Translations under genes and position numbers: made by a program
Part shown: piece by piece, positions 23,793 through 31,551 of the stretch
Numbering within the stretch: the first letter of the stretch is position 1
Layout: each line of letters starts with the position of its first letter
Notes under the pieces: model-generated
Told to the model about the DNA's origin: nothing
The model's database searches: none
Seen by the model: only the letters and a program-made list of their open reading frames with translations
Assembly (NCBI RefSeq): GCF_000935025.1
Contig: NZ_CP010836.1
Span: forward strand, 2,604,001 to 2,668,000
Direction: 5' to 3'
Length of the DNA stretch: 64,000 nt
From: Sphingomonas hengshuiensis
GTDB taxonomy: Bacteria > Pseudomonadota > Alphaproteobacteria > Sphingomonadales > Sphingomonadaceae

Positions 23793-23806
23793 GCAGCATA
23801 GCATGA
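22403..23806 (+). CDS. C5 cytosine DNA methyltransferase
   Basis: A 467-residue m5C methyltransferase. Motif I is ELCAGGGGLGLGIK (about 13-26); motif IV with the catalytic cysteine is SGDPCQPNS (about 83-91); motif VI is RENVPG, followed by QGRDRLFVMA. The end, RIRLLGNGVDPVAAWDAW, fits motif X of the family, so this frame can encode a complete enzyme. It would methylate phage DNA, probably against host restriction. The stretch from about residue 175 to 380 has repeated ADT/ADD-type segments, and a second open frame covers the same bases with methyltransferase-like features. Confidence 0.82.
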   Translation: MAIRPPSLWNVIELCAGGGGLGLGIKLAMPGARGIAYVEREAAAAALLVTRMEAGDLAPAPVWSDLGTFDARPWRGRVHCVASGDPCQPNSVAGKRGGADDDRFLIEQVLRVVAECRPLRLLRENVPGNADGQLAALVPALEAMGYRVEAGIFSSGKTGNSQGRDRLFVMADDESVEGGVFPRPWRPGEGAPDAGGVGDELADTHGIGRWPQGIANDASGDARQPSARLVGADCARRAKAGCRSAFDTGTQSEPRGVELASTYGDDDGRPDLTGYLRGTAAALEGQAWERDRQWRRRRSGDGREDVAGADDARLSQRQLAEIQRRTLGQEGAPFGAGRAGGLPIVAPGPEDAAWAAILDSYPLLAPALGRFDLWAIARRNLGLAPMVDAIGRRGGMARDMDPATKAAAQSMVRGIADALANRVERIRLLGNGVDPVAAWDAWVHLDARHCEARERGQAGRAVLSSIA

Positions 23807-24312
23807 TCCCCGCCCGCCCCACCTACGCCACCGACTGGCCCGGCATCGCCGCGACGGCGGAGCAATTGCTTGCCGATCGCCTCGCCCGCGATCCCGATCT
23901 GGTCGCGGCGGGCAAGCTGCCGCCGGCGGCGGCGGACGATCGCGCGCGGATCATGGCCGCGATCGTCGCCCTGTGGCGCGCCGTCGTGCGCCGCGAGCCC
24001 GTGCCCGCCCTATCCGCGACCCACGCCGAAATGCGCGCCGATCTGGCAAAGGCGCGCGAGGTCCTGTCGACTCTGGCGGCATCCCGCCCGGACAATACCG
24101 CCCTCGCCATCCGCCTCGCCGCGGTCGTCGCGCTGGAATGGAACCACCGCCCGTGCATGCCAGGCCATGATCTGCCGTGGATTCTCCACGTCCACGCGGC
24201 GAACCTGCAGGCGCGCGCGATGGCCGCGAGCCCGGCCCCGGCGCCTGTGCAACCGCCCGCCCCGCAACCGGCGCCGCGTGCCTTCCGCCCCGCACAGACG
24301 GCGCTGCTATAA
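23803..24312 (+). CDS. Phage protein of unknown function
   Basis: A 169-residue protein starting MIPARPTYATDWPGIAATAE. It is helical and alanine/arginine-rich up to about residue 135 (MAAIVALWRAVVRREPVPAL, RLAAVVALEWNHRPCMPGHD) and ends in a proline/alanine linker. The stop TAA overlaps the next ATG. No family recognised. Confidence 0.55.
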   Translation: MIPARPTYATDWPGIAATAEQLLADRLARDPDLVAAGKLPPAAADDRARIMAAIVALWRAVVRREPVPALSATHAEMRADLAKAREVLSTLAASRPDNTALAIRLAAVVALEWNHRPCMPGHDLPWILHVHAANLQARAMAASPAPAPVQPPAPQPAPRAFRPAQTALL

Positions 24313-25550
24313 TGGCGATCGACAACCTCTTCGCTGGCGGCGCGCGCATGGTGCATGCGGACGCCGTTGAGCTAACCCTCGCCTCTCTGCGCGCCTATTG
24401 GGACCGTCACGAACATATCGCCGTCGCATGGTCGGGCGGCAAAGACAGCACCGCGGCTCTGACGCTGCTGATCCACTTTATCGACATCGGCGAGCTGCCG
24501 CAGCCTGAGCGGCTGTACGTCTTGTACGCGGACACACGACAGGAACTGCCGCCGATCCAGGCTTCGGCAGAGCTGATAATGGCCAAGCTGCGCGAGCGGA
24601 ACTGGATCGAGGTGATCGTCGTGCGCGCACCGATCGAAAAGCGGTTCATGCCGTATATTCTCGGGCGAGGGGTGCCGCCGCCCAACAACAACACGCTGCG
24701 GTGGTGCACACGTCAGATCAAGGTCGAACCGATGATCGCCGCCATGACGGAGGTTTTGGCGTCCATCCCCGGATCACTTCTGACGATCACTGGCGTGCGG
24801 GAGGGCGAAAGCGCGATCCGCGATGGCCGCATCCGCATGTCGTGTTCGAAGGACGGCGCCGAATGCGGTCAAGGCTGGTATCAGCAGGTACTGCCCGAGG
24901 CAGCGGGCCTACGCGGGCGCACAGCCACGCTCGCGCCCCTACTCCACTGGGGAGTGTGCACCGTCTGGGATTGGCTGAAGGTCTTTGCCCCTGCGCCGGA
25001 ATTCGGAGGCTGGCCTACCGCCATTTTGGCGGACGCCTATGGCGGCGACGATGCCACCGAAGTCAACGCGCGCACGGGCTGCACGGGCTGTCCGCTCGCC
25101 AGCGAGGATAATGCACTTGCTGTCATCGTCGAGACCGAGGGATGGCGGCACCTGTCCCCGTTGCTCGAATTGCGCCCGATCTACCGGTGGATGCGCAAGC
25201 CGGCGCAGCGCCTTCGCAAATCCGGCGTCGAGCGCCTCAAAGATGGTTCGATCGCGAAGAACCCGCAGCGCATGGGCCCGCTCACGCTGAAGGCGCGCAC
25301 GACCGCGCTGTCTCAAATATTGGATATTCAGGCGCGGGTCTGCGCGGGTGCCGTAGCCGCCGGCACTCCAGAGCGCGGCATCGATCTTATCAATGCCGAG
25401 GAAGAGGTGCTGATCCGCCAGCTGATCGCCGCCCGGACGTTCCCGGCAAAGTGGGATGGTGACGAACCCAGCGCCACCGCGTGGCTCGATGCCGTGTACG
25501 GCGACGGCACGGTACAGCCGATCCTCTTTCGTGACCTGGTGGGATCATGA
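24312..25550 (+). CDS. PAPS-reductase/DndC-like PP-loop protein
   Basis: A 412-residue PP-loop ATPase-type protein: the signature SGGKDST is at residues 41-47, followed by LYVLYADTRQELPPI, NTLRWCTRQIKVEPM and a CTGCP motif (TGCTGCPLAS). These features are shared by PAPS reductases and DndC, the sulphur-handling enzyme of DNA phosphorothioation. Prophage copies often lack the other dnd genes, and none are seen here. It follows the methyltransferase and may act in DNA modification, or in sulphur metabolism; I cannot decide. Confidence 0.75.
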   Translation: MAIDNLFAGGARMVHADAVELTLASLRAYWDRHEHIAVAWSGGKDSTAALTLLIHFIDIGELPQPERLYVLYADTRQELPPIQASAELIMAKLRERNWIEVIVVRAPIEKRFMPYILGRGVPPPNNNTLRWCTRQIKVEPMIAAMTEVLASIPGSLLTITGVREGESAIRDGRIRMSCSKDGAECGQGWYQQVLPEAAGLRGRTATLAPLLHWGVCTVWDWLKVFAPAPEFGGWPTAILADAYGGDDATEVNARTGCTGCPLASEDNALAVIVETEGWRHLSPLLELRPIYRWMRKPAQRLRKSGVERLKDGSIAKNPQRMGPLTLKARTTALSQILDIQARVCAGAVAAGTPERGIDLINAEEEVLIRQLIAARTFPAKWDGDEPSATAWLDAVYGDGTVQPILFRDLVGS

Positions 25551-25957
25551 CCAATCCCCCCTTGTTACAAGGCTGCTCTCAGAGCGCCGGGAAGGGCCAT
25601 AACCGCCTTCCGGGGCAGCAGGAGGGCGGATGGGCGCCACGCCCCTGCCCTGAGTGCCTGAAGCTGTTCGAGCCCAAGGTGCGCAATCAGCTCTTCTGCA
25701 CCCCGCAGCACAATGCGGCCTGGAACAACCGCGCCACCGCACGCGGTCGGGTGCTGACGCCCCTCGGCATGGCCGCGCGCGTCACGCGCAACGGCACCCA
25801 GGGCGCGCCCGAACTGCGCGAGGCCGGGCGCGTCACGCGCAACGCCTACAACACCCTCCTGCGCAACTACCGCGACGAGGATCGCGAGGCCGGACGGATG
25901 CCCTGGGCGCAATACATGCTGCTGCGGCTGAAGCTTGGCTACGAGCCCCTGCGCTGA
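25547..25957 (+). CDS. Phage protein with a small zinc-finger motif
   Basis: A 136-residue protein with RPCPECLKLFEPKVRNQLFC (C-x2-C...C, about 32-51), a treble-clef-like finger, then a basic helical half (RATARGRVLTPLGMAARVTR, TRNAYNTLLRNYRDEDREAG). Basic residues and the finger suggest nucleic-acid binding. The ATG overlaps the previous stop. No family recognised with certainty. Confidence 0.6.
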   Translation: MTNPPLLQGCSQSAGKGHNRLPGQQEGGWAPRPCPECLKLFEPKVRNQLFCTPQHNAAWNNRATARGRVLTPLGMAARVTRNGTQGAPELREAGRVTRNAYNTLLRNYRDEDREAGRMPWAQYMLLRLKLGYEPLR

Positions 25958-26094
25958 TGCCCAAACCCCGCGCCGCCCCACCCCCGCCAGCCATGGACGA
26001 AGCGATCCTGCGCCTCGTCCGGGCGCTGGCGCGTGCAGCGGCGCGGGAGGATCACGCGGCGACGGTCGCCGCCAGAGGAAAGGACGGGATATGA
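25957..26094 (+). CDS. Small phage protein of unknown function
   Basis: A 45-residue protein with a proline-rich start (MPKPRAAPPPPAMDEAIL) and an amphipathic helix (LRLVRALARAAAREDHAATV). The ATG overlaps the previous stop and its own stop overlaps the next start. Similar tiny proteins precede serine integrases in related phages; function unknown. Confidence 0.5.
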   Translation: MPKPRAAPPPPAMDEAILRLVRALARAAAREDHAATVAARGKDGI

Positions 26095-26297
26095 CTGGCG
26101 ACATGAAAGCTATGACGCCGGGAGAGCGTCGCTTCCTGAAGCACCGATCCTGCGGGTGGTGTGCCGGCCTGCTGACTGCATCGTCCTGTGGGTCGATGTA
26201 CTTCGGCGATGACGAGCGCTGCGATATGGTGGCGAAGCGCAAGGCCGCACTGGAAACGTACAAGCCGCGCCCTCGAAAGGACCCCCACCATGGTTGA
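26091..26297 (+). CDS. Small cysteine-containing phage protein
   Basis: A 68-residue protein (MTGDMKAMTPGERRFLKHRS...) with CGWC and two further cysteines (SSCGSMYFGDDERCDM), consistent with a metal site. The C-terminus is basic (YKPRPRKDPHHG). Start and stop overlap neighbours. Function unknown. Confidence 0.5.
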   Translation: MTGDMKAMTPGERRFLKHRSCGWCAGLLTASSCGSMYFGDDERCDMVAKRKAALETYKPRPRKDPHHG

Positions 26298-26580
26298 CGA
26301 ACAGCAGGCGAGGGAATCCCTCGTGGCAGCGCTGACACTGTTGGCAGAACACGGGCTACCGCACGACATGTCCGAGGTGCTGGTATGGGGCAATCCGCGC
26401 CTACAGTGCCCGCCGGGCGCGCTTGCCAAGGTGCTTGCGGCGAATCGCGAACAGGCGCTGAGAGAGGCGGCGGAGAAGGTGCAGCAGATTGGTGTTAACC
26501 AGTCACAGCAAAACTTCGCAGGGCTGAACATTGCGCGGCTTGCCATCCTCTCCCTCATCGCCAAGGAGCCGGTGGGGTGA
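26290..26580 (+). CDS. Phage protein of unknown function
   Basis: A 96-residue protein (MVDEQQARESLVAALTLLAE...) of helical character (LAKVLAANREQALREAAEKV) ending in a hydrophobic segment (NIARLAILSLIAKEPVG). The start overlaps the previous gene by 8 bp. The 50 bp between its stop and the integrase contain only a 15-codon frame. No family recognised. Confidence 0.5.
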   Translation: MVDEQQARESLVAALTLLAEHGLPHDMSEVLVWGNPRLQCPPGALAKVLAANREQALREAAEKVQQIGVNQSQQNFAGLNIARLAILSLIAKEPVG

Positions 26581-26630
26581 GTGTAGCCACCATTGACCAG
26601 CCCCCGCCCCAACGCGCACCCTGACGCGCG

Positions 26631-28259
26631 ATGCCCAGCCCCCAGCCCCGCACCGCCATCTACGCCCGATTCTCAACCGAGCTTCAGCACGATCGCTCGA
26701 TAGACGATCAGGTCGCGCTCTGCCGCGCCTATGCGCAGCGCGAAGGGCTGGCCGTCGTCGCGGTCCACGCCGATCGCGCGCGCTCGGGCGGGTCCACCAT
26801 GGGGCGCGACGGGCTGCAGGCGCTGTTGGCGCAGGCGCGCGAGGGCGCGATCGACGTGGTGCTGGTGGAGGCGCTCGATCGCCTGTCGCGCGACATGGAG
26901 GATCTGGCGGGCATCCACAAACGCCTGACTTTTCAGGGGGTGCAGATCCGCGCGGTGCACGAAGGCGCCGTCAATACCGTGCTGGTCGGGCTGCGCGGCC
27001 TGATCGGCCAGCTTTATCGCGAGGATAACGCGCACAAGATCAGGCGCGGCCAGGAAGGGCGGGCGCGCGCCGGCCTGTCCCCCGGCGGCCTGCCCTATGG
27101 CTATGCCCCGGTCCCCGGCGAACCCGGCAAGCGCCGAATCGTCGAGGATCAGGCCGCCGTCATCCGCCGCATCTGCGCCGATTTCGTCGCCGGGCATAAT
27201 GCGCGCGCCATCGCCGGGGCGCTCAATGCAGAAGGCGTGCCCGCGCCCGGCGGCGGCAAGTGGAATGCCTCGACCATCAACGGCTCGCCCGCGCGCGGGA
27301 TCGGCATACTCAACAACGAAATCTATGCGGGCCGTCTGGTGTGGAACCGCGTCCGCATGGTCCGCGATCCCGATTCGGGCCGCCGCCTGTCCCGCCCCAA
27401 TGCCGATGGCCAGCGCAGCACCACCGCCCTGCCCGACATGGCGATCGTCCCAGAGCCGCTATGGCAACAGGTCCGAGACAGGCTGTCCGCGCGTGCCGCC
27501 ACCAAACCATGGCAGAGCCGCCGCCCGCGCCGCCCCCTCTCGGGCCTGCTCCGCTGCGGCGCCTGTGGCGCGGGCATGGCGGCGATGGGCAGCGACAAGA
27601 GCGGGCGCACGCGCATCCGCTGTTCGGGCCACCGCGAACGCGGCGACTGCCCCGATCCGCGCAGCTATTATCTCGACACGGTCGAACGCGCGGTGCTGGA
27701 CGGCCTGAAACGCGAAATGCGCGATCCCCGCCTGATCGCCGAATATGCCCGCGCCTATCACGCGGAGCGCCAGCGCCTCGCCGCCGATACGATCGCCCAC
27801 CGCGCCGATCTGGAGCGCCGCCTGGCCGCGATCGGCAAAGAGGCCGACAGGGTCACCGATTGGCTGATAAAGGGCGTGGGCGACCCCGCCCGGCTCGACG
27901 CGCGGGCAAAGCAGTTGATGACCGAGGAAGTCGATCTCCGCGCCCGCCTCGCCGACGCCGAACAGCCCGCGAACGTGGTGACGCTCCACCCCCAGGCCCT
28001 CGCCCGATACGCGCAGCAGCTCGAGCGCCTGTCCGAATCGCTCGGCAAGGCGATCGACCTCGGCGAACACGACGCCGCCGCCGCGATCCGCGAGCTGGTC
28101 GAAACCGTCACCCTGCGCCGCGGCGCGGACGGCGGTATCGAGATAGAGGTGCAGGGCAGGCTCAACAGCCTACTGCTACCCCCACCGGCACTGCGCGCCG
28201 TTTCGGGGGGATTACCGGTAGCGGAGGAGGGACTTGAACCCCCGACCCCAGGATTATGA
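26631..28259 (+). CDS. Large serine recombinase, phage integrase
   Basis: A 542-residue serine integrase. The catalytic domain has Ser15 in YARFSTELQHDRSIDDQ, and VEALDRLSRDMEDL with further conserved arginines (to about 135). The recombinase domain follows (EDNAHKIRRGQEGRARAGLS to about 300), then a zinc ribbon (LLRCGACGAGM...IRCSGH) and a coiled coil (about 400-480). It would integrate and excise the phage. The last 14 codons (VAEEGLEPPTPGL) are read from the antisense of the tRNA-Met gene, so the protein's C-terminus depends on the attachment site. Confidence 0.93.
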   Translation: MPSPQPRTAIYARFSTELQHDRSIDDQVALCRAYAQREGLAVVAVHADRARSGGSTMGRDGLQALLAQAREGAIDVVLVEALDRLSRDMEDLAGIHKRLTFQGVQIRAVHEGAVNTVLVGLRGLIGQLYREDNAHKIRRGQEGRARAGLSPGGLPYGYAPVPGEPGKRRIVEDQAAVIRRICADFVAGHNARAIAGALNAEGVPAPGGGKWNASTINGSPARGIGILNNEIYAGRLVWNRVRMVRDPDSGRRLSRPNADGQRSTTALPDMAIVPEPLWQQVRDRLSARAATKPWQSRRPRRPLSGLLRCGACGAGMAAMGSDKSGRTRIRCSGHRERGDCPDPRSYYLDTVERAVLDGLKREMRDPRLIAEYARAYHAERQRLAADTIAHRADLERRLAAIGKEADRVTDWLIKGVGDPARLDARAKQLMTEEVDLRARLADAEQPANVVTLHPQALARYAQQLERLSESLGKAIDLGEHDAAAAIRELVETVTLRRGADGGIEIEVQGRLNSLLLPPPALRAVSGGLPVAEEGLEPPTPGL

Positions 28260-28292
28260 TTCCCGTGCTCTAACCAACTGAGCTACTCCGCC
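28216..28292 (-). tRNA. tRNA-Met(CAT), prophage attachment site
   Basis: The minus strand folds as a cloverleaf: acceptor GGCGGAG/CTCCGCT, D arm with AGCTCAGTTGGTTAGAGC, anticodon loop ATCATAA (anticodon CAT) and a T arm with GGTTCAAGTCC. CAT fits elongator Met; tRNA-Ile2 with lysidine cannot be fully excluded. The encoded 3' end is ACCG rather than ACCA, probably because the phage supplies the last bases. The integrase gene ends within it on the other strand. Confidence 0.93.
28217..28258. other. Right attachment site region (att) within the tRNA 3' half
   Basis: The overlap between the integrase end and the tRNA marks the crossover region. The core itself cannot be delimited because the left copy is outside the window. 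A repeat of part of this segment should occur at the other prophage end. Confidence 0.55.
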
Positions 28293-28345
28293 CTACCGGG
28301 CCGCCGTCAGGCGAGGGCGGCACATAGGTCCCGTCCGCGCGGCGG

Positions 28346-28855
28346 TCAAGCGAACAAGTGCCGCGAATGCGCTTCCCACGGCCCACCGCGATACCACCAG
28401 CTCGCCAGCCCCGCCAATGCGACCGGGCGCGGCCGGAAATCCCGCGACAGAGCGCCGAGAACGACCTTAGCGAGCGACGGCGTGACCTTGTTCTGGACGG
28501 TGATGTGCGGGCGCCACCGCCCGGCGTCCTGCGGGGTCAGCAGCCCGGCAAAGGCATCGACCAGCCGCGCCCGGATCGCCTCCAGCTCGGGCGATTCGAT
28601 CCGGTAGGCGACGCCGCGCCCCAGCGAGATCAGCCCGGTGATTCGGGCCTGCGGCGCGCGCAGCCCGCGCGTCTCCTGCGCCAGTCGGTGCTTCAGTTCC
28701 TCCGCGACCGAGGGCGGGAGGTGGTGGAACAGCGTCAGATGCGCGGCAAGCTGGTTGCGCTCGGCGGGATAATGTTCGCGGCGCATCGCATCGAACCACG
28801 CCTGGTCCTGCCGCCCGAACAGCGCCGTGACGATGAGCGGCGCGGGTGCGCTCAA
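28346..28855 (-). CDS. 2'-5' RNA ligase family protein (2H phosphoesterase)
   Basis: A 169-residue 2H protein with the two signature H-x-T motifs, [10 protein letters not shown] (about residue 42) and [10 protein letters not shown] (about 125). Family members act on cyclic phosphates or 2'-5' linkages in RNA. I start it at the TTG at 28855, which overlaps the kup stop (TTTGA), because no ATG precedes the conserved LIVTALFG strand. It appears co-transcribed with kup. Confidence 0.82.
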   Translation of the reverse strand: MSAPAPLIVTALFGRQDQAWFDAMRREHYPAERNQLAAHLTLFHHLPPSVAEELKHRLAQETRGLRAPQARITGLISLGRGVAYRIESPELEAIRARLVDAFAGLLTPQDAGRWRPHITVQNKVTPSLAKVVLGALSRDFRPRPVALAGLASWWYRGGPWEAHSRHLFA

Positions 28856-30786
28856 ATCTCGACCTGGCTCCCCAGCTCGACCACGCGATTGGTGGGCAGG
28901 CGGAAAAACTCCATCGCGCTTTCGGCGTTGCGCAGCATCCACGCGAACAGCTTTTCGCGCCAGATCATCATCCCCGGCCGCGACGACGGCAGCAGCGTCT
29001 GGCGGGCGAGGAAGAAGCTGGTCTCCATCATCTTGAACTCGGCGCCGCACGCATTGACCTGCTTGAGCGCGGCGGGGACATCGGCCTCCTGCATGAAGCC
29101 ATAGCCCAGGATCATGCGGTGGAAGCCCTTGCCCAGATCCTCGATCTTCATCCGGTCGGCGTCGCTGACATAGGGCACGTCCTTGATCTTGACGGTCAGC
29201 AGGATGACGCGCTCGTGGAGCACCTTGTTGTGCTTGAGGTTGTGGAGCAGCGCGTGCGGAACGCCGTCCGCGGTCGAGGTCATGAACACCGCCGTCCCCG
29301 GCACCCGAGTCGCGGCGTTCGCGGCCGATTCGATGAAGATGCGGATCGGCATCGCGCTCTCGCGCAGTCGCTCGATCATCAGCTTGCGCCCCTTCGACCA
29401 GGTCGTGAGCAGCGTGAAGATGATGAACCCGACCAGCAGTGGGAACCAGCCGCCGTCAGGAACCTTGGTCATGTTCGCGGCGAAATAAGCCCCGTCGACG
29501 AGGAAGAACACCGCGAGCAGCGGGATCGCATAGCGCTTCTTCCACTTCCACAGCGTGAACAGCACCACCGCGAGCAGGCAATTGTCGATCAGCATCGCCC
29601 CCGTCACCGCGATGCCATAGGCCGCAGTCAGGTTCGACGAGCTCTTGAACGACAGCACCAGCACGATGACCATGATCATCAGCGCCCAGTTGATCAGCGG
29701 GATATAGATCTGCCCCGCCGTCGACGCGCTGGTATGCTCGATCCGCAGACGCGGGATGAAGCCCAGCTGGATCGCCTGCTGCGTGACCGAGAACGCGCCC
29801 GAGATCACTGCCTGCGACGCGATCACCGCGGCCATCGTCGCCAGGATCACCAGCGGGAACTGGAACGAATCGGGCGCGAGCATGTAGAACGGGCTCTCCA
29901 GCGCCGCGCTCCCCTCGCGCATCAACAGCGCGCCCTGCCCCATATAATTGAGGATCAGCGCGGGCAGCACGAAGAACAGCCACGACACGCGGATCGGATT
30001 GCGGCCGAAATGCCCCATATCGGCGTATAGTGCCTCGGCGCCCGTCACCGCCAGCACGATCGACCCAAGCGCAAGGAAGGCCGGCAACGGATTGAGCGCG
30101 AAGAATTCGATCGCATGCCGCGGGTCGAGCGACCACAGGATGCCGGGCTCATGCACGATGCTGAGAACGCCCAGCGTCCCGATCGTCAGGAAGTACAGCA
30201 GCATGATCGGCCCGAAGAACAGCCCGACACGCGCCGTCCCGGTGCTCTGGATCGAAAAGAGCATGACCAGGATCACGACCGCGATCGGCACCACCAGCCC
30301 GGAGAAGGACGGCGCGGCCACCGCGAGGCCCTCGACCGCCGAAAGCACCGACACCGCCGGGGTGATCATCGAATCGCCATAGAATAGCGCCGTCGCGAAC
30401 ACGCCCAGCAGCACGATGCCGGCGGTCCAGCGCTTCTGTCCCGCGCGCCCCGAAATCAGCGCGAGCAGCGCCAGGCTGCCGCCCTCGCCCTTGTTGTCGG
30501 CGCGCATGATGATCGTGACATATTTGAGCGTCACCACCGCCATCATCGACCAGAACATCAGGCTGATCGCGCCCATGATGTGCGGGGTATCGAGAGGCAG
30601 GACGTGATGCTCGTTCGCGAAGGTCTCGCGGAACGCGTAAAGCGGGCTGGTGCCGATGTCGCCAAAGACGATCCCGACCGCGCCGATCGCGAGCTTCACC
30701 AGGCCGTCCTGGCCATGGCCATGCGGTCCGTGCGGCTCGTCCTCCGCCGGGTGCGCTTCCGCAACCCCGCTCACGGGAGGTGTCAC
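28852..30786 (-). CDS. kup: Low-affinity potassium transporter Kup
   Basis: A 644-residue K+/H+ symporter. After a short histidine-rich cytosolic start come about twelve membrane helices with the family landmark [18 protein letters not shown] (about 34-51), [17 protein letters not shown] and the [18 protein letters not shown] block. A C-terminal soluble domain of about 180 residues follows. The start is a GTG at 30786. First gene of the leftward pair with the 2H protein. Confidence 0.93.
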   Translation of the reverse strand: MTPPVSGVAEAHPAEDEPHGPHGHGQDGLVKLAIGAVGIVFGDIGTSPLYAFRETFANEHHVLPLDTPHIMGAISLMFWSMMAVVTLKYVTIIMRADNKGEGGSLALLALISGRAGQKRWTAGIVLLGVFATALFYGDSMITPAVSVLSAVEGLAVAAPSFSGLVVPIAVVILVMLFSIQSTGTARVGLFFGPIMLLYFLTIGTLGVLSIVHEPGILWSLDPRHAIEFFALNPLPAFLALGSIVLAVTGAEALYADMGHFGRNPIRVSWLFFVLPALILNYMGQGALLMREGSAALESPFYMLAPDSFQFPLVILATMAAVIASQAVISGAFSVTQQAIQLGFIPRLRIEHTSASTAGQIYIPLINWALMIMVIVLVLSFKSSSNLTAAYGIAVTGAMLIDNCLLAVVLFTLWKWKKRYAIPLLAVFFLVDGAYFAANMTKVPDGGWFPLLVGFIIFTLLTTWSKGRKLMIERLRESAMPIRIFIESAANAATRVPGTAVFMTSTADGVPHALLHNLKHNKVLHERVILLTVKIKDVPYVSDADRMKIEDLGKGFHRMILGYGFMQEADVPAALKQVNACGAEFKMMETSFFLARQTLLPSSRPGMMIWREKLFAWMLRNAESAMEFFRLPTNRVVELGSQVEI

Positions 30787-30946
30787 AGTCGCGACCGTCG
30801 CGAAGGGAAGGAAACGGACCTGGTCATGCGACCTGTGTTCTCGTCTGCATCAGAGTGGGCGGGCCGTTAGCACGTGCAACAATTGGTAGCAACGGGGCGA
30901 CGTACGTATGCGCGCTCCTGCCCCGAAGCGATACAATGCCGCAAGG

Positions 30947-31420
30947 TTACGCGCCTGCGCCGAAAAGCGCGTCGGCTTCGCTCCGAGTCGGCACCGCGCG
31001 CAACACGAAGCTGCTGTTGATCGTCACCACGCCCGGCAACCGGCCGAGATGTTCGCGGTGCAGCCGCTCATAATCGTCCAGGTCGCGCGACAGGATCTTG
31101 AGCCGGTAATCCTGCCCCCCGGATACCAGCGCGCATTCGACCACACCGTCGATCGTCGCCACTGCGGCCTCGAACTTGGCGAGGTCCTCTTCCTTCTGCG
31201 TCCCAAGCGTGATGTCGACCAAAGCCGTGATGCGAAACCCCAGTTCGCGATGGCTCAGCCGCACGCCATAGCCCGTGACATGCCCTGACGCCTCCAGCGC
31301 CTGGATGCGCCGGGTGCAGGCGGATTGCGACAAGCCTACGCGTTCGGCGACGACCGTCACGGCTGCGCGCGCATCGGCAGCAAGAAGCTTGAGGATAGCA
31401 GTGTCGATTCGATCGATCAT
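30947..31420 (-). CDS. Lrp/AsnC-family transcription regulator
   Basis: A 157-residue Lrp-type protein. An N-terminal HTH (AVTVVAERVGLSQSACTRRIQALE, about 20-43) is followed by the ligand-binding RAM domain (VECALVSGGQDYRLKILSRD). It is divergent from alanine dehydrogenase with 131 bp between, so it is probably the alanine-responsive regulator of that gene. A palindrome in the gap (31484-31501) is a candidate site. Confidence 0.88.
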   Translation of the reverse strand: MIDRIDTAILKLLAADARAAVTVVAERVGLSQSACTRRIQALEASGHVTGYGVRLSHRELGFRITALVDITLGTQKEEDLAKFEAAVATIDGVVECALVSGGQDYRLKILSRDLDDYERLHREHLGRLPGVVTINSSFVLRAVPTRSEADALFGAGA

Positions 31421-31483
31421 GCATGAATTCCCGATATTTCGCACCACATCCAACAATCCATGCACTGACCGACGCTGCGGAGC

Positions 31484-31501
31484 AAATCTTTGCAGAGATT
31501 T
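31484..31501. promoter_or_regulatory. Palindrome in the lrp-ald gap
   Basis: AAATCTTTGCAGAGATTT has perfect 6-bp arms around a 6-bp centre and is AT-rich in the middle, as Lrp-family sites tend to be. It lies 50 bp before the ald start. Use by the neighbouring Lrp regulator is inferred. Confidence 0.4.
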
Positions 31502-31551
31502 CGCCGGGGCTATTCGGTTACGCTCCGCCCTTCTCAATCGGAGTCGTGACC

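Larger units (their letters stand above)
1..28258. mobile_element. Prophage, right-hand part, integrated at a tRNA-Met(CAT) gene
   Basis: Head, packaging, replication, immunity and integrase genes run without interruption from the left edge to the tRNA at 28216-28292. The integrase is the last gene and its C-terminal codons lie inside the tRNA on the opposite strand, so the right attachment site is in the tRNA 3' half. Host housekeeping genes begin immediately beyond. The left attachment site and the tail, tape-measure and lysis genes are not in the window. The terminase (gpA type), portal (gpB type) and gpW-like connector are lambda-like families, which suggests a cos-packaging siphophage. 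Whether it can still excise cannot be judged, but nearly all genes are intact. Confidence 0.92.

Noticed and set aside
26577-26624. A 15-codon frame (GTG start) before the integrase
   Set aside because: Too short, no family, and no strong ribosome site; it could be a leader peptide but nothing supports it beyond overlap with the previous stop.
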